Shown here piece after piece: positions 34,084 through 42,279 of a stretch of DNA of 64,000 nt. The stretch is from Nitrospiraceae bacterium. GTDB lineage: Bacteria; Nitrospirota; Nitrospiria; Nitrospirales; UBA8639. Location: the NCBI GenBank assembly GCA_020632635.1, contig JACKFE010000001.1:186001-250000 (forward strand), given 5' to 3'. How positions within the stretch are numbered: the stretch's first letter is position 1; every line of letters begins with the position of its first letter. The translations under genes and the position numbers were made by a program. The notes under the pieces were generated by a model. That model was not told where the DNA came from. It saw nothing but the letters and a program-made list of their open reading frames with translations, and searched no databases.

Positions 34084-34950
34084 ATGTCCATTTTCTCTAC
34101 CATCGGCATCATAACTAAACCTTTCCTGCCAGATACCCCCCGCATCCTGAATCAGGTCCAGCAATGGATCCAGGAACACGGAAAAACAGCCATCGTTGAT
34201 AGTGCCAGCATGGATGGCCCCCCCTGCAATACAAGTCCTATGCGTCTCCGCATCGAGGCCGAAGCGGATCTGTTAATTGTCCTAGGAGGCGATGGCACGA
34301 TGCTAAGCGGAGCTCGCTTGGTAGAACGCCGAAGTATTCCCATCTTGGGCGTCAATATGGGCGGACTAGGATTTCTTACGGAAACGACCTTTGAGGCTTT
34401 GCCCAAAGCTCTTCATAAAATATTTTCCGGCGACTTTCAACTTGACACAAGGCTCATGCTGCAGGTGGAACTCCACCGGCAGGGGAAAACCGTGGAAGCC
34501 TATTCCGCTCTAAATGATATTGTGATCAGTAAAGGCCACCTGGCCAGGATGATCGCCACAAAGGTATGGATCGACCAGACTTTCATGACCAATTTGCGGG
34601 GAGACGGTCTCATCGTAGCGACTCCTACCGGATCCACGGCCTATTCCCTGTCAGCAGGCGGGCCAATCCTTGATCCTCGGTTGGAGGTCCTTCTTATTAA
34701 TCCAATCTGCCCTCACACTCTATCTCATCGCCCATTTTTAGCATCAAGCCAAGCTCCCATCAGCGTTGAGCTCACCAGTCCTGAAGGAGCCATGGCCACT
34801 ATTGATGGACAAATTGGCACCGAAATGATGAAGGAAGATTTAGTAAAAATCCAAGCTTCTCCTCATCGAACCCAACTGATTCGATTTCCAGATAGAAATT
34901 ATTTTGAAGTACTTCGATCTAAGCTCAAATGGGGAGACGGCAACCCATGA
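34084..34950 (+). CDS. nadK: NAD kinase
   Basis: NADP-forming kinase. L-G-G-D-G-T-M-L near residue 62 is the catalytic GGDG motif; N-D-I-V-I-S-K-G and T-P-T-G-S-T-A-Y-S-L-S-A-G-G follow in the normal order. The ATG at 34084 gives M-S-I-F-S-T-I-G-I-I-T-K-P and a standard 288 residues. The open frame reaches 33919 with a strong AGGAGGT nearby, so a 55-residue extension is possible. The extension does not resemble the family. Confidence 0.92.
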   Translation: MSIFSTIGIITKPFLPDTPRILNQVQQWIQEHGKTAIVDSASMDGPPCNTSPMRLRIEAEADLLIVLGGDGTMLSGARLVERRSIPILGVNMGGLGFLTETTFEALPKALHKIFSGDFQLDTRLMLQVELHRQGKTVEAYSALNDIVISKGHLARMIATKVWIDQTFMTNLRGDGLIVATPTGSTAYSLSAGGPILDPRLEVLLINPICPHTLSHRPFLASSQAPISVELTSPEGAMATIDGQIGTEMMKEDLVKIQASPHRTQLIRFPDRNYFEVLRSKLKWGDGNP

Positions 34951-35085
34951 TATATCTTGGGTCATGGAAATAACAGGAAGACTACTCAAAACACTGAGAG
35001 ACTATCCTCAGAATTGCTACTCAATCACAAGGAGCTGGAAGTAGGAGGGCAGAATATCTGGCAAGCGGTTTTTGTAAGACAAGAT

Positions 35086-35448
35086 TCATGGGGAACATTC
35101 AGGGCATTGTGTCCGCTCTTCGGGCGCATGGAATTCCTCGGAGGTGAGAGGGAACAGTTGATCGCATAATTCACAATACCGAATTTCAAAATAAGGAATA
35201 CCATCCTGATCGATTTCACATGGCAATAATAATTCGGATGGATCAAATCCCAAGGTTTTCCCTTCAGGAAACTTGATGACCGCTAATCGCACATTAAAGT
35301 GCTCAAATACCCCTTCTTTTCCCTTATAGGCTTCTTCATGTCCCATCACATAAACCGGCTGCCCCTTCTGTTTAACGCGTAAGTCCTTCAGCGTACGGGC
35401 AGTTTCACTGGCACAAGAAAACGTAAGATCGGGGGTCACATCACTCAT
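35086..35448 (-). CDS. Conserved-looking protein with C-terminal zinc ribbon
   Basis: The 120-residue protein ends with two CxxC knuckles (C92/C95 and C115/C118) that would bind one zinc. The N-terminal 80 residues form a small beta-rich domain with V-Y-V-M-G-H-E-E-A-Y-K-G-K-E-G, resembling KOW/SH3-type folds. I do not recognise a family. It is convergent with nadK. A 70-codon plus-strand frame over the same DNA is treated as its shadow. Confidence 0.65.
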   Translation of the reverse strand: MSDVTPDLTFSCASETARTLKDLRVKQKGQPVYVMGHEEAYKGKEGVFEHFNVRLAVIKFPEGKTLGFDPSELLLPCEIDQDGIPYFEIRYCELCDQLFPLTSEEFHAPEERTQCPECSP

Positions 35449-35604
35449 GGGTTACGGCATTCCTCACTTCCGGCTTGATCCCAAGGGGATTCCACATTAT
35501 AAGTATTCAGACAGGCCCAGCTTGTAGCATGCCTTGAAAAAGTCGGTCAAGGCGCACGAAGCCCCTACACCAGCCATCACAGACAAAGGAGCGCCGCATC
35601 AGGT

Positions 35605-35955
35605 ATGAACGAAATCATTATTTATCAAAAACCTACTTGTTCCACCTGCCGAAATGTCATAAAACTCGTGGAGGCCAGTGGGCAACCCTTTACCGCGATC
35701 AACTATTATGAAAAACCATTTTCGAAATCGAAATTAAAGGGACTGCTTAAGAAAGCAGGCCTGAAAGCTTCCGACGTGATTCGCACGAAAGAGGACGTCT
35801 ATAAAACCCTCAACCTGGGCCAATCACAGTTTACCGACGATGAATTGCTGGACATCATGATCAAACAGCCAGACCTCATTCAACGCCCGTTGGTCCAAAA
35901 AGGGGAGAAGGTCATCCTGGCCCGCCCACCCGAGACCGTCACCGACTTGCTCTAA
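35605..35955 (+). CDS. ArsC/Spx-family thioredoxin-like protein
   Basis: The 116 residues begin I-I-I-Y-Q-K-P-T-C-S-T-C, with C12-S-T-C15 in the family's redox position. They contain E-K-P-F-S-K-S-K-L and the Arg in I-Q-R-P-L-V near residue 94 that ArsC-type enzymes need. Members reduce arsenate with glutathione/glutaredoxin or act as Spx-like regulators. No ars genes are adjacent, so arsenate reduction is only one option. Confidence 0.8.
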   Translation: MNEIIIYQKPTCSTCRNVIKLVEASGQPFTAINYYEKPFSKSKLKGLLKKAGLKASDVIRTKEDVYKTLNLGQSQFTDDELLDIMIKQPDLIQRPLVQKGEKVILARPPETVTDLL

Positions 35956-36005
35956 GTTTCTCAGAAAGCTGTAACTTCCCGCTCGGGTAAAACGGGGATA
36001 TCCCC

Positions 36006-36629
36006 TTAAAAGGGAGGATTAAAGGAATCGGCTTGTGGGCCATTGTAGTATTCTGTTTTGAGATATTGATACGCCTCAATAATTCGCCGCAATTCCGGTT
36101 CAGACGTACGATCCCCTTGACGAATATCCGGATGTAGTTTTTTCGCCCGTTCCCGAAAGGCGCGAGTCACGGCAGGCAACGCACTCCCAAACTCGACGCC
36201 TAACACTTCAAACGCCTGCGTTGAAGAAACAATTTCTCCTTTGGCAGCCGTCGGCTCTCCTCCCATACCGGCTCCACCACTAGCTGCCTTAAAGAAATTA
36301 AACAAATTGATCTTGCGACGGCGGCGACGGGGACGTTGCCGAATTTCGCTATCAAACTCATCAAAGCGATCCTCAATAAATTCCAACCGCGACTCCAAGC
36401 GCTGCGCGGCGGACAATTCGCAGATCTCCTCGATTTCCCCTTCAACTAAACCCAACATCCGATCAATTTCCAACAATCCTTGTTCAACACGCAAATAACT
36501 ATCGACCCGCTCCTGAAACATCGTCTCTAACGCAAAGTCTAAACTGGTTTCCGTCTGCACACGTAACTCTGCGACACGGCGGTTCATCCCGGAGATAAAC
36601 TTTTTTCGATGCTGTTCATTCAGGGCCAT
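36006..36629 (-). CDS. J-domain protein with N-terminal coiled coil
   Basis: The 207-residue protein has a charged, helical N-terminal region (about 1-100, probable coiled coil). A basic run, R-P-R-R-R-R-R-K, follows near residue 100, then a Gly-rich linker. The C-terminal J-domain (about 138-195) has the H-P-D motif in K-K-L-H-P-D-I-R-Q. The J-domain would stimulate DnaK ATPase; the N-terminal half presumably selects the client. The J-domain at the C-terminus is the reverse of classical DnaJ. No dnaK is nearby. Confidence 0.75.
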   Translation of the reverse strand: MALNEQHRKKFISGMNRRVAELRVQTETSLDFALETMFQERVDSYLRVEQGLLEIDRMLGLVEGEIEEICELSAAQRLESRLEFIEDRFDEFDSEIRQRPRRRRRKINLFNFFKAASGGAGMGGEPTAAKGEIVSSTQAFEVLGVEFGSALPAVTRAFRERAKKLHPDIRQGDRTSEPELRRIIEAYQYLKTEYYNGPQADSFNPPF

Positions 36630-36875
36630 ACGTTGGACCAGTATAGAGAAAAATCCGAACCCTTGCCAGGATGCGGATTGCCCCGCTCTAAAAATGATAC
36701 ATGAAGAGTAGCCTCCAATCCTCCGCGCATTGCCCAGCTAAGACAGGCTTGCTATCCTGCCCTTTCTGCGGTGAGACGGCAGGCACGCGTCATTTTAGAC
36801 CCAGATGGGGTTTCCCGTCCCACATTCAATGAAATCGGTCAATTAGGTAAACAGAACAAGTGAGATAGTATCCGT

Positions 36876-39800
36876 ATGAACCCATCTACTTCTGAACGGT
36901 CGCCGAATCGACTCATCCACGAAACCAGCCCCTATCTACTCCAGCATGCGTACAATCCCGTTGATTGGTACCCTTGGGGCCAGGAAGCCCTCCACCATGC
37001 GAAACAAGAGAATAAACCCATTCTTCTGTCTGTGGGGTATTCGGCTTGCCATTGGTGTCATGTGATGGAACGAGAGTCGTTTGAAAACGAGATGATCGCA
37101 GAACTCATGAACCAATACTTCGTGAATATCAAGGTCGATCGTGAAGAACGACCCGATTTGGACGAAATTTACATGCAGGCCACCACGGCCATGAACCAAG
37201 GGCATGGGGGATGGCCAATGACCGTCTTTCTCACGCCCAATCAGGAACCTATTTTTGCTGGAACATATTTTCCCCCCACCGACAAATGGGGGCGCCCCGG
37301 GTTTGGGGCTATCGTAAAAAATATCGGTGAAGCATGGAAACACGATCAGGAAAAGATCGTGACACAGGCTGGACGGTTTACTTCACGTTTACGCATGGCT
37401 CTCCAACCTACATCCCCTCTGGCCGTGGGAGCAGAAGAAATCGAATCTGCCGTTCAACAGTATGCTAGAGACTTTGACGCCCGTTACGGCGGATTCGGCC
37501 GTGCACCCAAATTCCCCCCGGCAACGGGACTCTCCTTCCTACTCCGTCAATATACGCGGACCCACCAAGACCACATACTGACGATGGTGACCAAAACCTT
37601 AAATGGTCTGGCTGACGGCGGCATCTATGACCACATCGGCGGAGGCTTTGCCCGCTATTCCACAGATGATCACTGGCTTGTGCCACATTTCGAGAAAATG
37701 CTCTATGATAACGCACTCCTGACTAGAACCTATGTGGAGGCGTACCAAGTCACCCAAAATCCGCAGTATCGTCGCGTGGCGACCGAAACCCTCGACTACA
37801 TTCTCCGGGAAATGACCAGCCCAGAAGGGGGGTTTTATTCTGCCACGGATGCCGACAGCGAAGGAGTCGAAGGGAAATTTTTCGTCTGGACTCCAAAAGA
37901 CATTCAGAACATACTGAGCAACTCCGAAGACGCCAGACGATGGTGCGCCTATTATGACATTACTGAAGCTGGCAATTGGGAAGGGCACAGCATCCCCCAT
38001 ACCCCCAAAACCTTACAGGTTGTTGCCCACGAAGTCGGCTGCACTCCGGAGGAACTCCAGGAGACGCTTTCTCGCTCAAAGCCCTTAATCTACCAAGCGC
38101 GCCTCCAACGGATTCCTCCGGGCATGGATGATAAAATCATCACGGCATGGAATGGCATGATGATTGGAACCATGGCCGAAGCCGGTCGTGTCTTCCAACA
38201 TCAACCCTATCTGGATGGCGCCTTAGGCGCAGCCGATTTTCTGTTGACGACCTTGTCCCGTCCTGAGAATCGCCTATGGCGCACCTATCGGGCAGGCAAA
38301 GCTCACCTCAATGGATGCTTGGAAGATTATGCGTATGCCGCCGATGCCCTTATCGATGTCTATGAGGCCACCGGATACGAACGCTACCTTCATCAGGCCA
38401 TTGGATTGGCAGAACGGCTGCAAGAAGACTTTGAGGACCAAGACCATGGAGGATTTTTCACCACCGCTGTCGACCATGAACAACTCATCATTCGAGCCAA
38501 AGAGGGGGCAGACGGCGCCACCCCCAGCGGCAATGCCGTCGCCGCCACGGCCTTGGCCCGTTTAGGCTTTCACCTTCATCGCGATGACTTCAAAACCTCA
38601 GCCATCAACACCATCCGGGCCTACGGTCAACAAATCCGGCAGGTCCCCCGGGGCTTCCCGAAAAGTTTACTGGTAGCCGACTTTCTGCTGAGGGGCCCCC
38701 TAGAATTGGCATTAATCGGGCAACCAGGGACGCAACCCTATGACCAGATCTGCGCTACCGTGCATCACACATTCCTTCCCAACCGAATCCTGGCCTATCG
38801 ACAAATCGATCAAGAAGAACCGACCCATCCCCTGGTTCAAGACAAGACATTAGTCAATGGGCAACCCGCCCTGTACATCTGCCACAATTTTTCCTGTCAG
38901 ACTCCCCTTACCCATCCCGATGACATCCCTTCTGCCCTCTCCAACTTTCCACTAGCTTCCCGCCAATCGGGCACAGCCCAGATTCAGACGCTCACCACTG
39001 CCGGATTGCCAGGGTATGCGACTCCAGAAGGCACGGGGAAATATGTCGCCGGAATTCTCGGCCACGAAGGGGGAGGAGGCCCATCGGCCAATGGCTTCAC
39101 CCTCTTGGGTAGCACCGGCCTCACGACCTCTCGCATCGGGTTTGGCGGATATCGCATCGATGTTGGAATAGAAGACCATCGTCAGGCTTTGGAGAATGCG
39201 CTCACTAAAGGCTGCAACCTGATCGACACCTCAACCAATTACGCCGACGGCGGCAGCGAGCGGCTGATTGGAGCCGTGCTCAAAAATCTGATTCGCAAAG
39301 GAACCCTTGGACGAGAAGAGGTCATTGTGGTCTCTAAAATTGGATACGTACAAGGACAGAACCTTAAACGGGCAGAAGCCCGAGAACAAGCAGGGCAGCC
39401 GTTTCCCGACATGGTAAAATATGGGGACGAAATATGGCATTGCCTTCATCCAGAATACTTGGAAGAACAGCTGACCTTGTCCCTTGACCGGCTGGGCCTA
39501 CAAACCCTGGATGTCTGCCTTCTTCACAACCCTGAATATTTTCTGTCGGATGCCAAAAACCGCCAGTTAACCATCGACGCAGAACGACTGGCCGAAATCA
39601 GGGGCGAATTTTACCGCCGCCTGCAACAGGCTTTCCAGTATCTCGAAACTCAGGTCAAATCCGGAAGACTCCGTTTTTATGGCGTGTCCTCCAACACTTG
39701 CACAGCCAAACATGATAATCCTGAATCCACGTCCGCTTCGCGCATGCTGGAAGCCGCACAAGCCGCGGCACGGGAGCAAGGCCTTGAGAATTCGCATTTC

Positions 39801-40589
39801 TGCGTCATCCAACTTCCGATGAACATGCTCGAAGCAGGAGCCCTTCTTACCTCCAATACCGGCCCAACTCATACGCAAACGATCATAGAATTCGCGCAAG
39901 CCAACCAATTAGCCGTTCTGGTAAATCGCCCCTTGAACGCCATTCCCGGAAAAGGAGAGGGCATCGTACGACTGGCCGATCCACAAGCGGAAACGCCCAA
40001 CACCAATTTCGAGACACAACTCCCAAAAGTCTCAGTCCTCGAACAGGATTACAAACGGGTCTTAGCCCCCACTATTCCCAAAACCGAACAAGGACGACCA
40101 CCATCCGATTTTTTCAATTGGGCAGAAGAACTTCAGCGAGTGCGCGAATCCATTCACAATCTTGAACATTGGGATCAGATCGAAAATCAGATGATTGCGC
40201 CCCACTTGAACCACGTGTTTCAGTTGCTGACCCGTCATTACGCGGGGAAACAGGAAGAGGAAGCCATTTGGGAATCGTGGAAGGACCGCTATGTCCCGGA
40301 ATTACTTACCCTCCTCAAAGTCATGCGGATGGAAGCCGCCCAAAAAAGTGCCCAAAAGATTTCGGCACTCAGATTCCTCATTGATCCCCTGCTACCGGAA
40401 TCACGGCGTAACGAACCATTCTCTCGAAAAGCCATGTGGGCACTGGTCAGCCTCCCAGGAGTCACCTGCGTCCTGAACGGAATCCGTCATCCCTTTTACG
40501 TACAAGACTCTCTCACCGTTCTCCAATGGCCCCCTTTGCCCGAATCCCGACTCCTATTCGAGACGCTTCATAAAGCCCAGACAACCTAA
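36876..40589 (+). CDS. Thioredoxin-like YyaL/DUF255 protein fused to aldo/keto reductase
   Basis: A very large protein (1237 residues). Residues about 10-690 match the YyaL/spermatogenesis-associated-20 family: a thioredoxin-fold N-terminus with S-A-C58-H-W-C61-H, then an alpha/alpha barrel like glycan epimerases. Residues about 745-1050 are an aldo/keto reductase: L-I-D-T-S-T-N-Y-A-D-G-G (Asp and Tyr), V-V-S-K-I-G-Y (Lys) and L-L-H-N-P-E (His) give the D-Y-K-H tetrad. A helical tail of about 190 residues follows. The single open frame without stops supports a real fusion. It probably acts on a sugar-like or aldehyde substrate, but no substrate is known. It appears monocistronic. Confidence 0.85.
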   Translation: MNPSTSERSPNRLIHETSPYLLQHAYNPVDWYPWGQEALHHAKQENKPILLSVGYSACHWCHVMERESFENEMIAELMNQYFVNIKVDREERPDLDEIYMQATTAMNQGHGGWPMTVFLTPNQEPIFAGTYFPPTDKWGRPGFGAIVKNIGEAWKHDQEKIVTQAGRFTSRLRMALQPTSPLAVGAEEIESAVQQYARDFDARYGGFGRAPKFPPATGLSFLLRQYTRTHQDHILTMVTKTLNGLADGGIYDHIGGGFARYSTDDHWLVPHFEKMLYDNALLTRTYVEAYQVTQNPQYRRVATETLDYILREMTSPEGGFYSATDADSEGVEGKFFVWTPKDIQNILSNSEDARRWCAYYDITEAGNWEGHSIPHTPKTLQVVAHEVGCTPEELQETLSRSKPLIYQARLQRIPPGMDDKIITAWNGMMIGTMAEAGRVFQHQPYLDGALGAADFLLTTLSRPENRLWRTYRAGKAHLNGCLEDYAYAADALIDVYEATGYERYLHQAIGLAERLQEDFEDQDHGGFFTTAVDHEQLIIRAKEGADGATPSGNAVAATALARLGFHLHRDDFKTSAINTIRAYGQQIRQVPRGFPKSLLVADFLLRGPLELALIGQPGTQPYDQICATVHHTFLPNRILAYRQIDQEEPTHPLVQDKTLVNGQPALYICHNFSCQTPLTHPDDIPSALSNFPLASRQSGTAQIQTLTTAGLPGYATPEGTGKYVAGILGHEGGGGPSANGFTLLGSTGLTTSRIGFGGYRIDVGIEDHRQALENALTKGCNLIDTSTNYADGGSERLIGAVLKNLIRKGTLGREEVIVVSKIGYVQGQNLKRAEAREQAGQPFPDMVKYGDEIWHCLHPEYLEEQLTLSLDRLGLQTLDVCLLHNPEYFLSDAKNRQLTIDAERLAEIRGEFYRRLQQAFQYLETQVKSGRLRFYGVSSNTCTAKHDNPESTSASRMLEAAQAAAREQGLENSHFCVIQLPMNMLEAGALLTSNTGPTHTQTIIEFAQANQLAVLVNRPLNAIPGKGEGIVRLADPQAETPNTNFETQLPKVSVLEQDYKRVLAPTIPKTEQGRPPSDFFNWAEELQRVRESIHNLEHWDQIENQMIAPHLNHVFQLLTRHYAGKQEEEAIWESWKDRYVPELLTLLKVMRMEAAQKSAQKISALRFLIDPLLPESRRNEPFSRKAMWALVSLPGVTCVLNGIRHPFYVQDSLTVLQWPPLPESRLLFETLHKAQTT

Positions 40590-40595
40590 TTAATG

Positions 40596-40627
40596 CATTG
40601 TCCCCCTACCAAAGAAGGGGGACAATG
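40596..40627 (+). terminator. Strong hairpin after the YyaL-AKR fusion gene
   Basis: A perfect 12-bp stem (CATTGTCCCCCT with AGGGGGACAATG) and 8-base loop begin 7 bases after the stop codon. There is no clear T run on either side, so termination is plausible but not typical. It could also protect the mRNA end. Confidence 0.55.
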
Positions 40628-40641
40628 TATTATAGTGAATC

Positions 40642-40658
40642 ATCATTTCGATAATGAT
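40642..40658. promoter_or_regulatory. Fur/Zur-box-like palindrome before the ZIP transporter
   Basis: ATCATT-TCGAT-AATGAT is a perfect 6-6 inverted repeat that resembles half-sites of the Fur consensus (GATAATGATAATCATTATC). It lies about 85 bases upstream of the transporter ATG, a suitable place for metal-responsive control. The match is by eye. Confidence 0.45.
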
Positions 40659-40740
40659 AAGAAATTTCAACATCAACTAATCCACCCCGTCGCTCCCCCT
40701 CAAGGAGAATGGGCAATCGAGTCAAAAAAGGAATCCCAAC

Positions 40741-41502
40741 ATGGATCAGATCGGCCAACTTATTGGACTGGGTGCTATTGCTGGAGTCATTCCCATTTAC
40801 CTGGGAATTGGCTTAGCCTTGCTCATTGCCACATCCATCAATCGAAGTCTGGAGGGATATTTAACGGGGATTGCTACCGGGGTTTTGGTCTATCTCTTTT
40901 TTGATTTGATGCACGAAGCCGTAGAGCAAACCGGAGCGACCGACCTGCTATCCTGGGTTGCATTTCTCGGCAGCTTACTAGTGGGTTATGTCGGCTTAGT
41001 AATCATTGAGCAGCAACAACAGGGGAGAAACCGTACCGAACCAGCGAAATTGTTCCTTCCCTATATGATTGCCCTGGGAATGGGGCTGCATAATCTTGGC
41101 GAAGGACTGGCCATCGGAGCGGCATACATGCAGGGGGAGTGGGTCTTAGGTGGATTGCTCATTATGGGATTTGCCTTACACAATGGCACTGAAGGATTTG
41201 CCATCATTGGATCGGCTGGAAAATCCAAACCTGGCCTCAAAGATATTCTTCTCATGGGATTACTGGCCGGGCTGCCAACCTGCCTGGGAACCCTCATCAG
41301 CGGTTTTGCGGTCTCCCCTTACTTCACTATCATATTCTTTGCCCTAGCTGCCGGATCTTTACTGTACGTTATTCTTTCTCTGACCACGATTTTCTACACG
41401 GCCTCCAGACGGGTGCAATGTTCGTGGGGCGTCTTCACCGGCATTAGCCTCATGTTTATCACAGCCATGATTCTTCAAATCGTCAGTGGAATTCGAACAT
41501 AG
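40741..41502 (+). CDS. ZIP-family metal transporter
   Basis: The 253-residue protein has about eight hydrophobic helices. It carries the ZIP signatures H-N-L-G-E-G-L-A-I-G-A in TM4 and H-N-G-T-E-G-F-A-I in TM5, whose His and Glu residues form the binuclear metal site. Substrates are usually zinc, iron or manganese. The Fur-like palindrome upstream suggests iron or zinc regulation. A good ribosome-site-like AAAGGAATCCCAAC precedes the ATG. Confidence 0.88.
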   Translation: MDQIGQLIGLGAIAGVIPIYLGIGLALLIATSINRSLEGYLTGIATGVLVYLFFDLMHEAVEQTGATDLLSWVAFLGSLLVGYVGLVIIEQQQQGRNRTEPAKLFLPYMIALGMGLHNLGEGLAIGAAYMQGEWVLGGLLIMGFALHNGTEGFAIIGSAGKSKPGLKDILLMGLLAGLPTCLGTLISGFAVSPYFTIIFFALAAGSLLYVILSLTTIFYTASRRVQCSWGVFTGISLMFITAMILQIVSGIRT

Positions 41503-42279
41503 AAAATCTCTCCCACGGCACATATTCATTGAAGGGGTTCTCCAACCATTTCTGCCCGTTGAAGGGAGGCCAACGACCTTTTCTCTCCCTTTCCTCCGGA
41601 TCACTCACCAATCGAGTGACTGACATCGAATGACTGACAAGGTGAAATGCTGAAACCTGGAGGTTGATCGCCCGGCATTCTTCCATCCCATCAAAATGTT
41701 CCTGGGATCGCCTCTCCACGGACTACGAAAGAACTCACCAACCAGCATTGCCGAGATCAGTTTGGAGTGGCCACCCTACATCATGTTGCTCCCTGTGAGA
41801 ATACATCCGCAACCGAAATTCATGGATTGGCTTGTGGGATCAGCGATACCTCCGACCGTGAAAACATCCTCCATACAATTCCTGAGACTCTATTTTCCAA
41901 TCCTCATAACCATTAGGAAACGAACAAAAGCAATATCACCATCATCTTCGAAGAGATAAGAATTAGCCCCACTTCAAACCAAATGGCGTCATACTTCCAA
42001 ACTGCAGGTTTTGCGCAAACATAAGGACGCAAGACTGTCAAACAGATGATAACTGTCAATCTGTTTTGGTAGCCGTCCTCCGACTTCAACCGTTGCAGAA
42101 CATCCTACATATTTGGCTCTGGGAGAAATTCGCATGATTGAGGATATCCCAAATATGTCTGCAAGTGGGTAAAGCCAAAGGAGGGATTGACGTCCTAGCT
42201 ACAGGAGAGGCAATTGAACTGCCTTTCATTTCTTCAGGATCATTGTTCCAAGTCAACTATGTCGAGAAATAGGGGACTC
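41503..42279. other. Gene-free 777-base spacer
   Basis: Short frames exist on both strands, but none looks like a protein family or has a good ribosome site. Two features stand out: near-repeats at 42033-42065 (ACTGTCAAaCAG and ACTGTCAAtCTG), and a perfect 10-bp inverted repeat, ACATATTTGG at 42107-42116 with CCAAATATGT at 42149-42158. Function unknown. Confidence 0.4.

Noticed and set aside
34957..35169. 70-codon plus-strand frame after nadK
   Set aside because: It lies over the zinc-ribbon gene on the opposite strand and shows no family pattern.
41696..41959. 87-codon plus-strand frame in the spacer before comEC
   Set aside because: No ribosome site, no hydrophobic or domain pattern; composition fits chance.
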